64,000 nt of DNA from Caenorhabditis elegans (GCF_000002985.6 NC_003279.8:4774001-4838000); one strand, 5' to 3'; positions 35,882 through 47,600 are shown, counted from the first letter of the stretch. The notes: a model not told the origin generated them from the letters alone. A program made the numbers and translations.

Positions 35882-37252
35882 ATGTTTACTCTCACCTATA
35901 TGTTGTCGTACTTTTCATTGAATTTTTCTGCTAAAACTGGAGAAGGCAGAAGGAAAAAGAGAGAAAATACTTTCGTGAAGTAAGTATGGACGGAGAAACA
36001 TTATTTTCCCAAGAGACACCTTCCGAATGTTTCTAGTTTTAAAAATAGCCAGGTGACCAGTTTTTGGTCTTTTATGATTTTTTCAAAGAACTTTTTTAAA
36101 GAAATAATTAAAATTTAAAATTAATGAATATTTTAAAGCGTTTTTGTAAATTACGGTCCTTCGAAAAAAAGTTCAAAACATTCGACAGAAAACGAGTAAT
36201 TTTCGTTATTATGGGGACGCAGAAAAAAACCTTCTGAAATCGATGTGGAAACGCGCTCCACGGCCAATCAAAAACGCTCCGCCTCCCACAGTTGAGCCTC
36301 GTTAGGAATTTGCCGGGAATACCGTAATTTCGAGCGTTTTCAGTTATTTCCGCCAGTTTTCAAAAATCTTCCATTTTTGTTATGTTTTCCGTTGCTTTCT
36401 AATTTTTATTCTATTTATTTTATTCTACATATGCTTTCCTGAAAATCACTGTAAAAGTGCAACAGATTTTTTTTCTAGAATATACGAGATTGAAAGCTGG
36501 CCCGTTCTAAAGAGTGAGTTTCAAATACGAATTTCTGGTATTCTACATTTCTTCGTATATTGTTTCTCAAAATATATAAATTTCTCAATAAAAACACACA
36601 TCATGCTCATCTAATGAAAATCAAGTTAATCACATTCCCTCTCTTGCTTCCGTGTCTGCGTCTCTTGGTCTCACACACTATTCTTCGATAGTTCACGTTC
36701 CCATCATAAGTCGGTTGAAAATGTGCAGTTTTCTGACAAATCTTCTCGCTTTTTTGTCTCGTTCAAATGCCCCACATGGGACCAGTTTTCTGGGTTTTGC
36801 AACCAACGTGCAAAGGTTGCGGTCTACCAGATAATAGTCGAACCATTTGTGCAAAAATGGTTCAACACCTTTTTCTCAAAACCCTATGAGATTTCTTAGG
36901 ATTACTGTAGTTTGGGTTTTTTTATTTTTGAAACTAAACGTTTTTTCTTGTATAAATTAATAATACATATTAGTATAAAAAATGTAATTAACATTAGAGG
37001 ACTTAAATTGAAATTTTCTTAGCCGCGCTGCTTCCCCACGAATTGCTACATGACCGCGTAAAATGTGACGAGGAAAGCTCTTCCATTTTCAGATATGAGA
37101 GAACCCGTGGCCCCAGAACAAACAGTAATTTTAATCCAATTCAAGATAATTTAAATAAATTTCAAATGTATTTCTGACATTCAACATCATTTCAGAAGGT
37201 CCTTGTATTCCTAATCTGGGATGATCCGTCAACAAAGGGAAAATGCTTCTAG
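35882..37252 (+). CDS. Weak candidate small spliced ORF
   Basis: Four short exons, 35882-35979, 36479-36513, 37093-37124 and 37196-37252, join in consistent phase to 73 residues ending TAG. Splice sites are good: donors GTAAGT, GTGAGT, GTAATT and acceptors TTTTCTAG, TTTTCAG, ATTTCAG. Products of the exons are MFTLTYMLSYFSLNF plus a basic stretch, IYEIESWPVLK, MREPVAPEQT and KVLVFLIWDDPSTKGKCF. I recognise no family. A shorter version could start at the ATG in exon 3 (28 residues) with trans-splicing at 37092. A CTGCGTCTC word at 36656-36664 is the only promoter-type hint. Chance assembly is quite possible. Confidence 0.2.
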
Positions 37253-40038
37253 CGTGACGAAATCTTATTAAATCTAAAATCTTCTTTTTCTCTGTATTGT
37301 TGTGGTGGCTCCCCAAAAAAACATTTGACTTGGGACTGTCTGTTCATTTTCAGAAATGCCAATCGTATCTCGGTACTTTAGTCCGATTCTCCTTTTTTTC
37401 TTGTCTCAGATTTTGAGGTGACATCACTACATATTCTAAAGATCATTCTGGCCCACGTGTTTACCGCAGCAGACATTTTCTGACTTTCCTGATTTACCTA
37501 GAACATATGGTTTCCTTAACGGCTATTCTCAATATATGTACTGTGATGCCTGCTGGCCTCGTGCCTACCGAGACTAAGACAAAAAACATTCTGACCAAAC
37601 AACAAAAAGTTTTGGTTTTTAATTGGGTCCAAACAACAACTATTTAAATTTTTTGTTGAAAAAAATCCAAAAATAAAATGTTTTTTTTAATTATTATTTG
37701 GGGCTTGTTTTAAATAACACCCTACTTTTGCTGCCCTTGGGGTACATCTACAGTACCCTTACAGATGCATCATTATTTTTATACACACATTTTTCTCAGT
37801 CCATATTTTGCATAAATGCTTGATCAGCATCTTTACCTACTTCCAAATGCGAAAGCAAAATATCAACGCTTCGAATGTTACTCATTATTTTCAAATGACA
37901 ACTTTCATCAAACCTATTTTGAATAAAGACAGACAAAGTCAGATGATCACTGAAAACATGTTATTAGTTGCACAAAGAAGAGGTGTCTACGCTGACGTGT
38001 CACCCAAATTACATACCGAAAAGCTCCTAACATAAAACTTTTCAGAGGAATCATGAACTTTAGAGGTTTTAAGTTTTTGAAATACATTCTCCATCTAATT
38101 CCAAAAAAAACCCCTAAACATTATGAGCGTATTTTATCAAATTTTTCTGTATCTCAAAGTAAGTGCAGAATTCCACTAACGGAAATAGTTTGACCATTAA
38201 CCATCAACGAGAACCCATTTTTATGGACTATAATTGTTGTTCCACTGTTGGGCAAAGAGTTCTTATTCTCGACTGCAATTCATATTTTTATTCATTTCCT
38301 CGACAGTGACGACATTGTCCCGGGTTGTTCTTATAGAGTTTTTATACTTTAGTGAGGTTTATTCTTATTATGGAAATTGGATAGTTTGAGTGAATATGCA
38401 AAAAAATTGTCTGAAACTTTTCGGAATTTTTTGCACCTTCCTGGAATGGCTCACAGTTTTTCGACAAACTTCTTTAACTTTCTGGCAAATTTTCACAGTT
38501 TATTGGTAAACTTTGGCAACTTCTTAACAACTTTCAGCTTTATAAACTTTGGCAAACATTTTGGATGGCTGGGAAAATTTTATTATAAAAGTTTTTTATT
38601 GTAAAATTAAGATTTTCCAAATTTTTCTAAAAGTGTACCCAAAAGTTCAGAAAATTGGAAGTATCACAGCAGGTTGGCTAACAGAATCCAATTTTCCAAA
38701 AACTCCCAAATATTGCTTTTTAGCTCTTTCTGCTCCATGCTGCTGTTTTCATCTGCGGTGCGCATAATTTGAATGAAATGAAAGTCCGATGTTGTCCTTC
38801 TCGAGACAGCCATGTGATCCCTGTTGTGGTCAACATCTTTATTTGTGAATTTTTTGTGAATTTTAAACAAAATCAAAAAAGGTATTCGAATTGAACACTT
38901 ATCGGATCTTGTTTGCAATTTTTTTGCAAAAAAAACTTGGAGCCTTCTTTTGAATTGAATTTTTTTGAATTGAATTCTCGTCTGGTCTGTAAGCTTGCCT
39001 AGGTGCTCAACTATTTTCATTGCAAACATTTTTTACAATTTATATTATTATTTCTGATTTTGATATTCAGATTAGATCATTTTGAGGTTGTATCCAAAAC
39101 TGTTTTATTTGAAAAAAAATCCAAAAAAAAGGTGTGGTTCCCTTCCAGGCGCGTTCTGCAAAACCTTGTAGGAACGCAGGTAGACAGCATTGTTGTCTCA
39201 AAAATTTAAATACTCAAAAATTTAGGTCTAGAAAGTTCGGAAAATTTTACAAATTTGAAGAGGAAAAAATAAGAAATCCAAAATCCATTTTTAAATTTCA
39301 GTCGATTCGATGAAATGTTATAATATAATTTCTTCATTAACAAAAATTAAAAAAATTCCGGATATATACTTTTTCTTTAAATACCCATTTATTTTCTATA
39401 ATTGAACCCCAAAAACTCAAGTTCAATAGTGCAAGCTTCCGTTAGGTAATATCTATTTTCTCTTCCAATATTTGCATAATCTGAATGATTGCATATCAAA
39501 CATTAATAAGTATCCTTTCTCTTTTTCCGTGGGAGGAGATCGTGTCCAAAATGAGACAAAGTGTCAGGTTTCTTTTCGCAACTTGTCCTCTCTTCCTTCT
39601 TAATATCAAAAACGTGGCATAGGGCTCTCGTGTGCACGTCTTCTTTGTTTTGTACTCAAATTCTAAAGTTTCGGATGTTAGTCTTTTTGCTTTTTCATGA
39701 GGTCAAACTTTGGCATGGATCTTTCTGAGTTGCTAGGTTTTGAATTGAAAAAACACTGTTTGAAATTTTCCAAAAGCCAATATATCGGCGGAGCCCACTT
39801 TTTGATAATTTTTATATTTGGAAGCTTTATAGATTTTGCTTATTCACTATTTGAATGTCCTCTAAAATGAAAACTGCAAGACCAATCAGTGATTTACTCC
39901 GCCCACTTTTCAACCAATCAAACACAGTGGGAGTGCCGTCTGATTTTAGACAATTCAAACAGATTAGTCACAAACGAGAAATAATGTTTTTTTTAAAGTT
40001 GGTATCTTTTGTGGTATTTCTAAATTTCAGATTATTTT
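37253..40038. other. Intergenic region before the retroelement block
   Basis: No supportable exon or long repeat was found. A CCAATCA/TGATTGG-type word lies near 39880-39925. The last five bases (ATTTT, 40034-40038) are repeated directly after the element at 43408-43412. Confidence 0.45.
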
Positions 40039-40167
40039 TGTTGGGTATCAACGTGTATTGACCCACGACGTGGCTAAGAAGATCGTACAACGTGAACTCT
40101 ATGAACTAACTTATTTATTCCTTAGTTTAGTAATGTAATAAACTACTCGTCTTCTCTCCTCGTCTCG

Positions 40168-42145
40168 ACCGGCCAACCACTCATCCAACAGACTTTCGGA
40201 GGAAACCCGAAAACTGCTGAACAAAAGACGTTTTATGGATAGAAATGATCCTCAATTCAAATCTATTTCAGACAAATGTCGTGAAGCAGTCCAGAAAGAC
40301 CATGAAGCTTTTGCCAGTACTCGCCTTCTATCTTCTGCGAACCAGAAAAAGAGTTTGAAAAGAGTTGCTAGGGACATCAACGAATATAAGTCAGTTATCC
40401 CATGCCTCAAATCAACCTCTACTGGTGAAAGAATCACTTCCAGGGTGAAAATGGAGCAGGAGATTGAGAAGTTCTACACGGAGCTCTTCAAAAGCGCTGT
40501 GAGCAACTCTCAAACATCTTCAATACCCACCACGGCAACTCCACCGCCGTTCCTCCCGGAAGAAATTCGTTATGCTCTCCGTTCCTTCCCGAATGGTAAA
40601 GCTGCAGGCCAAGACAAAATCAGTGCAGATTTCTTGAAGTCTTGCCACGATGACGTCACTGACCTGATAACGGATCGATTCAACAGGTACCTCCACAGCA
40701 GAAATGTACCGAAACCCTGGAAAACCTCCAAAACCACTCTCATCTTCAAGAAAGGTGACCGTGAGAATTTGGAAAACTATAGGCCCATCTGCCTACTACC
40801 CGTACTCTACAAAGTATTCACTAAGTGTCTGCTGAATAGAATGCGAAGATCCCTTGATGAGGCTCAACCTGTCGAGCAGGCCAGATTCCGACGATCTTTC
40901 TCTACGATCGATCACATCCACTCGCTCCAAAGACTTCTTGAAGTCGGCAGGGAATACCAGATCCCACTGACACTTGTCTTCATAGATTTCAAGAAGGCAT
41001 TTGACAGTGTTGAACACCAGGCAATCTGGAAAAGTCTCAACGAGCAAGGTGCAGATGGAGCCTATATTGATCTACTGAAAGAGTGTTATAAAAATTGTAC
41101 CACAAATTTTACCCCATTCCACAGGCCAGTCACAGTACCAGTGACCAAAGGAGTTCGACAAGGAGATCCCATCTCTCCGAATCTCTTCTCCGCTTGCCTC
41201 GAACACGTCTTCCGAAAGCTTTCCTGGATTGAATTGAAAGGAGAAGCTGAGGATTACGATACGATCCCTGGAATGAGAGTGAATGGCAGAAATCTAACGA
41301 ACCTTAGATTTGCTGACGATATTGTGCTCATCGCCAATCATCCGAATACTGCCAGCAAAATGCTCCAAGAACTCGTACAAAAATGCTCTGAAGTAGGTCT
41401 CGAGATCAATACTCGGAAGACGAAAGTCTTGCGAAACCGATTCGCTGACCCCAGTAAAGTCTACTTCGGTAGCCCTTCCCCCACCACCCAGCTCGACGAC
41501 GTCGACGAGTACATCTACCTCGGTCGTCAAATCAACGCCCAAAACAACTTGATGCCGGAAATCCACCGAAGACGTAGAGCAGCCTGGGCTGCATTCAATG
41601 GAATCAAGAACACCACCGACTCCATCACCGACAAGAAGATTCGTGCGAATCTGTTCGACTCAATTGTCCTTCCAGCGCTCACCTACGGTTCAGAAGCCTG
41701 GACATTCACCAAAGCTCTATCCGAACGAGTACGAATCACACATGCCTCCCTAGAAAGACGGCTTGTGGGAATCACACTCACTCAACAACGAGAGCGAGAT
41801 CTCCATCGAGAAGACATTCGTACGATGTCTCTAGTCAGGGATCCGCTCAATTTCGTAAAAAAGAGGAAGCTAGGATGGGCTGGACACGTTGCGAGAAGGA
41901 AAGACGGAAGATGGACCACGTTGATGACAGAATGGCGCCCATATGGATGGAAAAGGCCTGTTGGAAGGCCGCCGATGCGATGGACTGATGCGCTGCGAAA
42001 AGAGATCACCACTCGTGACGCAGACGGAGAAGTCATCACCCCCTGGTCCACTATAGCCAAGGACCGAAAAGCATGGCTTGCTGTGATCCGCAGGAATACC
42101 ACGAATTCCTGAAGAACGGATCGTCTAAGTATCCTAAGTAAGTAA
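40168..42145 (+). mobile_element. 5'-truncated RTE-clade LINE
   Basis: Non-LTR retrotransposon lacking its endonuclease part. The sequence starts within the linker before the reverse transcriptase, and open coding continues from 40169. It ends with a short tandem AAGT/TAAG tail (CTAAGTAAGTAAGTAA, to 42145), the kind of 3' end known for RTE elements, rather than poly(A). It is flanked by 33-bp direct repeats within an LTR, showing insertion by target-primed reverse transcription after the LTR element arrived. Confidence 0.85.
40235..42112 (+). CDS. RTE-type reverse transcriptase (endonuclease lost)
   Basis: Uninterrupted 625 codons from the first ATG, and open upstream to the insertion edge (LSEETRKLLNKRRF precedes the Met). 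The reverse transcriptase fingers/palm region spans about residues 115-400. Motif A is LVFIDFKKAFDSVEH, motif B is GVRQGDPISPNLF, and motif C is LRFADDIVLIAN with the catalytic Asp pair. The C-terminal part (HASLERRLVGIT, RKLGWAGHVARRKD, RPVGRPPMRW) is the conserved post-RT region of RTE elements. In motif 0/1 the usual EQAGFR is EQARFR (Gly to Arg), a possible defect. Without the N-terminal AP endonuclease the copy should not be autonomous. Absence of stops suggests a young insertion. Confidence 0.9.
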   Translation: MDRNDPQFKSISDKCREAVQKDHEAFASTRLLSSANQKKSLKRVARDINEYKSVIPCLKSTSTGERITSRVKMEQEIEKFYTELFKSAVSNSQTSSIPTTATPPPFLPEEIRYALRSFPNGKAAGQDKISADFLKSCHDDVTDLITDRFNRYLHSRNVPKPWKTSKTTLIFKKGDRENLENYRPICLLPVLYKVFTKCLLNRMRRSLDEAQPVEQARFRRSFSTIDHIHSLQRLLEVGREYQIPLTLVFIDFKKAFDSVEHQAIWKSLNEQGADGAYIDLLKECYKNCTTNFTPFHRPVTVPVTKGVRQGDPISPNLFSACLEHVFRKLSWIELKGEAEDYDTIPGMRVNGRNLTNLRFADDIVLIANHPNTASKMLQELVQKCSEVGLEINTRKTKVLRNRFADPSKVYFGSPSPTTQLDDVDEYIYLGRQINAQNNLMPEIHRRRRAAWAAFNGIKNTTDSITDKKIRANLFDSIVLPALTYGSEAWTFTKALSERVRITHASLERRLVGITLTQQRERDLHREDIRTMSLVRDPLNFVKKRKLGWAGHVARRKDGRWTTLMTEWRPYGWKRPVGRPPMRWTDALRKEITTRDADGEVITPWSTIAKDRKAWLAVIRRNTTNS

Positions 42146-42754
42146 GTAATAAACTACTCGTCTTCTCTCCTCGTCTCGCCTTCGAATACACAACATTGGC
42201 GACCACGACTCATTGAGAGCTCACTGCATCCCACCACCGTGGATAAGTCGGTTCAGAGAAGGGGAGAGGCACATGGTGTGCGCTCGGCAGATGGAGTCAA
42301 GGTGGACAGGAGCGACTTCTGAAAAGTCGAGAAAAAGGAGAAGGAATCGGGATCCTCAATTCTCGGAAGAGGGAAGCCGCCTACGTGTTCCGACCGGAAT
42401 TGGACGCGTTGCACCTGTGTGGAGAAGGTTGGAGGAACATCAAGTGTGAACAACTGAGGTACTATGTGCAAAGGATTGGCAAAAGAGATTGAGATGAGTT
42501 TGCCAAAAAGGTTTTCAGGCACCTTATAGTCTTAGGAGAAGGTTGGAGGAACATCAAGTGTGAACAACTGAGGTACCGTATAGATGAACTGGCAAGATCC
42601 GGATGGATAAACGGTCGCACTCGTGTGGTCCGTTGGAAGCCTCAAAGATGCAAGCCACTGACATGAAATATGAGGATCGCCCCCTTGTATCAGATTTTGT
42701 TAAATTCTTCTGGAAGAAGTCATTCGTGGAAGATTTGTCATCAAAGAGGGGAGA

Positions 42755-42903
42755 TGTTGGGTATCAACGTGTATTGACCCACGACGTGGCTAAGAAGATC
42801 GTACAACGTGAACTCTATGAACTAACTTATTTATTCCTTAGTTTAGTAATGTAATAAAAAACTACTCGTCTTCTCTCCTCGTCTCGCCTTCGAATACACA
42901 ACA
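42755..42903 (+). repeat. LTR2 (complete)
   Basis: 149 bp from TGTTGGGTATC to CGAATACACAACA, nearly identical to LTR1. It sits in the loop between the two inverted internal regions. Confidence 0.85.
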
Positions 42904-43262
42904 TTGGTTCCTCCAACCTTCTCCTAAGACTATAAGGTGCCTGAAAACCTTTTTGGCAAACTCATCTCAATCTCTTTTGCCAATCCTTTGCACATAGTAC
43001 CTCAGTTGTTCACACTTGATGTTCCTCCAACCTTCTCCACACAGGTGCAACGCGTCCAATTCCGGTCGGAACACGTAGGCGGCTTCCCTCTTCCGAGAAT
43101 TGAGGATCCCGATTCCTTCTTCTTTTTCTCGACTTCTCAGAAGTCGCTCCTGTCCACCTTGACTCCATCTGCCGAGCGCACACCATGTGCCTCTCCCCTT
43201 CTCTGAACCGACTTATCCACGGTGGTGGGATGCAGTGAGCTCTCAATGATCCTGATCGCCAA

Positions 43263-43407
43263 TGTTATGTACCGAAGGACGAACAAGGAGAGAAGACGAG
43301 TAGTTTATTACATTACTAAACTAAGGAATAAATAAGTTAGTTCATAGAGTTCACGTTGTACGATCTTCTTAGCCACGTCGTGGGTCAATACACGTTGATA
43401 CCCAACA
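43263..43407 (-). repeat. LTR3 (inverted)
   Basis: Reverse-oriented LTR. Its U5-like end (TGTTATGTACCGAAGGACGA on the plus strand) has diverged from LTR2, while the rest is almost identical. Confidence 0.8.
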
Positions 43408-43835
43408 ATTTTTTGAATGTTAAAAATCCAAAATCCCCAGTCACTCTAAAAACTAACTAAAAACTGAAAAAATACTGTTCTCTGAAATTTATAGAAGTTT
43501 TTCTTCTATTTGTTTTCCTAATTAGTAACAAAGTTGCAAAAAATATTCAAACTTCCAAAATTTCACCTGCTTTCTCAACAGCAAAAAATCACAATACATG
43601 TTTTCTATTTATTTTTCTCTTTTCTTACCTCATTTTTCCAATAGTTTACCAAAAGATTTTTACGATCAAAACAATTAGAAGAACATTCGATTTCATTCAA
43701 ATCACAGAGAAAAACTATGACTCTTCTTGTTGAATGTTTTCCGATTTTCGACTAATCTTTCGGATTATCTTTTCTACCCTTTTCATTTAGATTCATCAAC
43801 ATGACCTCTACATTTTTTTTGTTTTTGAATAGTTT

Positions 43836-44656
43836 ATGAGAACAAGGATTTCCGGAGTATTAGCAGAAAGACTAGATATGATGTACGCATTTTTAACACT
43901 TTTACTATGATCATTTTGTGATTTTTGTACTCATAATAATCATTGGTAAATTTAAGGTATTTGCTTGTATAAAAAATATCTAGACGAAAATATAATATCG
44001 AAAAAATATTTCAATTAAACTTCTATAGGCGCAGGTTTTATTTAAATAAAATGGCAGAAATTTTGGCCATATTCACAGTTAAACGTTTCTAAGTTCATCA
44101 GTTACCAAAAAATTGTTTCCAAACTTGTTAAAATCGGATCCTTTTTGTACAAAACTTCAAAACTCAGTGACACATCGGCGCCTTTGAAAAATCATTAGTT
44201 CAGCTGATAATACTTTGCCAAGTTTTTTTAGAAGCACTGCCAAAATATATAATAAGTACCAAAAAAATTAGTGAGCTGTCTAGCGAGAATTTCAAGTTAA
44301 AATTGTTTTCAATTCAACTAGATATACTTCTCCTATACTTAGCATTCCGCTTTTAGTTGAACTTTTTGTATTCTTCAAATCTCTTTTTTCCATCTGTTCG
44401 CATTCAAACAATTCATCCTCTTCTTTTCTCTTTTTCTTCTTCAATTTTCAATGTTTCGTTCACTCATTTGCATTCCAACAAGCACACATTCACCATAATC
44501 CTCCCCCTTCTTCCACTTTTCCAATTTTTCAACACACGGGCCATTAGTGATGATGAGGAGCATCATGAGGTTGAGCATGCTCTAATTGAATTGATGCGAA
44601 CTGCTGCTAGTGCTGCTGCTCGGGTTGACCAATACAGAATGCGCTATTCCAAATAA
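43836..44656 (+). CDS. Candidate 51-aa spliced protein
   Basis: Exons 43836-43882 and 44548-44656 join in phase. Exon 1 gives MRTRISGVLAERLDM and the junction codon gives Ile. Exon 2 gives DDEEHHEVEHALIELM, then RTAASAAARVDQYRMRYSK and TAA. The product is an acidic segment followed by an amphipathic Ala/Arg helix, with balanced composition unlike translated noncoding DNA here. The exon 1 acceptor GAATAG is 3 nt before the ATG, and the donor is GTACGC. The exon 2 acceptor GCCATTAG is weak for this genome. AATAAA overlaps the stop. The exon starts only 430 bp after the retroelement, so upstream exons could exist on its other side. I recognise no family. Confidence 0.45.
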
Positions 44657-47600
44657 AAAAAACGAGCGAAAACCGCAACATTAAAACACTGGGGACCCAT
44701 TTTCACGTCACAAATAAAAATTTTAATTTGTGGGAAATTGGATTAGGGGCGGGATTCAATGGATTGTTCTAAACTTGGACTTTTCAGGCTTCTGTCTAAA
44801 TTTAGTCTAAATCTTGAAATTATTAGACTTTACTACGAGTTCTACCATCCCTAAAAACTAAATTTTTCTATAATTTCGAACTTTATAATTGCCTCAACTT
44901 GTTTCTTGAACTAAAATCGTTTTACTTCAAAAACAATATATCTGAAAGCGGAAGAATATTTACCAATTCAATTCCCTCAATTCCCGTCAGTCACTTTATG
45001 TGTTTATTCTCTTTGCCAACTTTTAACATTAAACTATTTGACAGAGATCGAATAAAAATGGCTATGGCTGAAATAAAAGAAAACAAAAACATGTAAAAAC
45101 GTTCGAAAATCTCAAAGAAAAAGTTTTTAGGCGGGAAGGAAGTATCTTAAAGTTTGATCTTCACTTGTTTTTTCTTTGAAAAAGATTCGAGGATGGCGTT
45201 ACATCCGGAAAAGTGTGAATGTCAGGGAAACATTGCACATTTTTTCGAGTATGAATTTCGATTTTTGAAATTTTTGGAAGAACGCACGGAGGGACAACTA
45301 ACGTAATATCTTGTTTCCAATTGATATCAGCGATATTTCTAAAAATTCGCATTGAATCATAGACAATTCAAAAAAAATCCACTTTCTAATAAACCCTGAA
45401 AGACGGTTTATTCGGAGATCTAACGGGGTTACTCAAGTAGTGTCGGAAAATTAAAAAGTGTAGAAAAATCACAACTGTATTCAAGTATATAAAACATGTA
45501 TTTAAATACATTTGTGACGTCACAAATGTATTTCAATACATTTTGCTAAATTACTTGAATAACCCAAAAATCAAAAAATTATTCTATAACCTTTGCAAAA
45601 AACCCTAAAAATATTCGTAAATGTTCAAATTCCACTAACGTCAATTCCTTGTATTTCACCTGCGTTTAGAACTATTTGAATATTCAGAATGTCAACAAAT
45701 AACCTCATAAGAATATCAAAATAGCAGTGGGAGTACGTGCATTTATATAAATAATTTTGTATAAAAATAATTTTAGTTTCAGAATAAATTTTATTCTTTA
45801 TAAATTTGAAAATTGATTTTAGAAGATTCTAAAGTTTTCAAAGATAGATTTTCTGTTTCTAAAAAAATTAAATTAAAATGTTCTAATGATTTTTTTTAGA
45901 AATCACAATTTAGAAATTGCTGTTTTAGGGATGAGTTAACAAATTTTCAAAAAAATCTAGGCAAAATTACAAAAAACCTCTTGTTATGGTACTTTCTTGG
46001 AAACATCACCAATTTTGGAAACGTTTGAAAACGTAAAAACATTATCTTAAAACACTGAAACATCTTTGTTTTCTTTATATGATCTTCTCAACAACGTAAT
46101 TTTTTCAAATTAATGGTTACTCTTACCGACGTCATTCCATTTTCATTTTTTTTCCGTTCAACGACTATGAACCAAAATTTATCTCTCGAAGCTTCGACGT
46201 ATTCACTTATCATTTGAATATATCTAGAGTATTTTCAACTTAACTCGATTAAAACCTCTTCAATTTCAATTTCCGTCTTCTCGACCCATTGTTTCTCGTC
46301 CACCCTCATCTAAATGCTTTATTTTTCACACACTTCATCTCCTTTTCTTCTTCCCTTAGTTTTCTTCATTGTTAAGATTCTTCCATTAATTATTGTTCCA
46401 CTTTGAGTTTGTACGATTCTTTTTCGAAAGGGCTTCAACATTTCTGCCTTTTTTGGCTGAAAAAGTGATTCGTCAATTAAAAAAATCGGAACAGAATAAT
46501 ATTTTAAAGTGATAATTACCGCAAAGGCTGGAATTTGACTCCGCTATGTAGATAAGGTTTTTGGAGTACTTAAAATCGATCATTGCTAAAATATTCCACG
46601 AAATATTGACACTGGTCGCATTTTTTGAATTCCAAAAAGATCAGTCGTTTTCATTTAAAGTTTTTTTTCCGTCTTGAAATATAATTGACTACTCATTGCA
46701 ACATTATCCAGGAAAATTCTTATTCTTGTCACGTAGTTCATTCCATTTCATTTTCTTTTTTTTCAATTTCTAGCTTAACCTCATTCTTCATTCCGACATG
46801 TCCCCATGTATCCAGAGCTCCTATGCTTTTTCCAGTTTTTTGAACTTGTATTCCTACGACTATTTGAACTCTATTTCCTTATATGAAATCTCAGAAGACT
46901 TTACTTTAAAAAATTAAAACGCTAGAAGTTCATAGATGACGTGAGGATGTCAGTTTCAAGTGGCACTTCATCAAAAATTCAAAATAAAGGTTAACAACAT
47001 GTGACAACTTGATGATTCACATGCACTTTCAAAATTAGATTTTCTGTTTTTCTAGAAAATACTTTGGAGTTTCTGAAACAAAAACTGGTTTTTTTTAGTT
47101 TCTAGTTAAAATAGTCAACTCAATACCACTTTTTTCCAAAAAAGTTTATTTTTGCGAACCAACCATTGGGGGCATTCTCATGTAGCTCAGCACCTGGAAA
47201 CATGAATGCCCTTGCCCTAAACTGGACTGATGTCGTATAGAAAATTTTAATACCTTTTCATTTATTTTTCAAAAATTGGCCATACCGTTTTTGCCACTTG
47301 TATACTTTAGGAAGCCCACCAAAATTTTTTTACGAATTTTATATTCCAGTTGTATTTATTTATTTATTAAATTTTTTATTTATTTCATTTAAATTACCTA
47401 ATTGCATTACCTTTATTTCAATGTTGAAACTCTTAGTAAGTTTCTAAATATTAAGTTTCTAAATATTTAATTCAACTCATAAACGTTCTAGAGATCACAC
47501 AACTTTTTCCTGCTTCATCCTTCCTGTTCATCTGGTTAATCCATTAAATTTCCCCCAACATTTGCCACGTCATTCAATATATCATCTCAACGCTGAAAAC

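Larger units (their letters stand above)
40039..42195 (+). repeat. LTR1, split by the LINE insertion
   Basis: Bases 40039-40167 and 42179-42195 together form one LTR equivalent to LTR2. The 33 bp from GTAATAAACTACTCG to CTCGTCTCG appears on both sides of the LINE (40135-40167 and 42146-42178) as a target-site duplication. Confidence 0.8.
40039..43407. mobile_element. Composite LTR element with inverted half, interrupted by an RTE LINE
   Basis: The ends are inverted LTRs starting TGTTGGGTATCAACG and ending CGTTGATACCCAACA, flanked on both sides by ATTTT (40034-40038 and 43408-43412). The order is as follows: LTR1 (40039-40167 plus 42179-42195, split by the LINE), internal 42196-42754, LTR2 42755-42903, inverted internal 42904-43262, inverted LTR3 43263-43407. 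The LTR is about 149 bp, starts TG and ends CA. TTGGCGACCACGAC directly after LTR1 is where a primer-binding site belongs. No gag or pol remains, so the unit resembles a TRIM-type non-autonomous LTR element. The inverted arms are nearly identical over about 350 bp of internal sequence. Confidence 0.75.

Noticed and set aside
38664..39029. 121-codon minus-strand open frame
   Set aside because: Lys/Phe-rich, no domain, no splice context; consistent with random open frame in AT-rich DNA.
42213..43246. Mirror-image 78- and 89-codon frames in the LTR element
   Set aside because: They exist on both strands and in both inverted arms only because the sequence is duplicated in inverse; no gag or pol motif is present.
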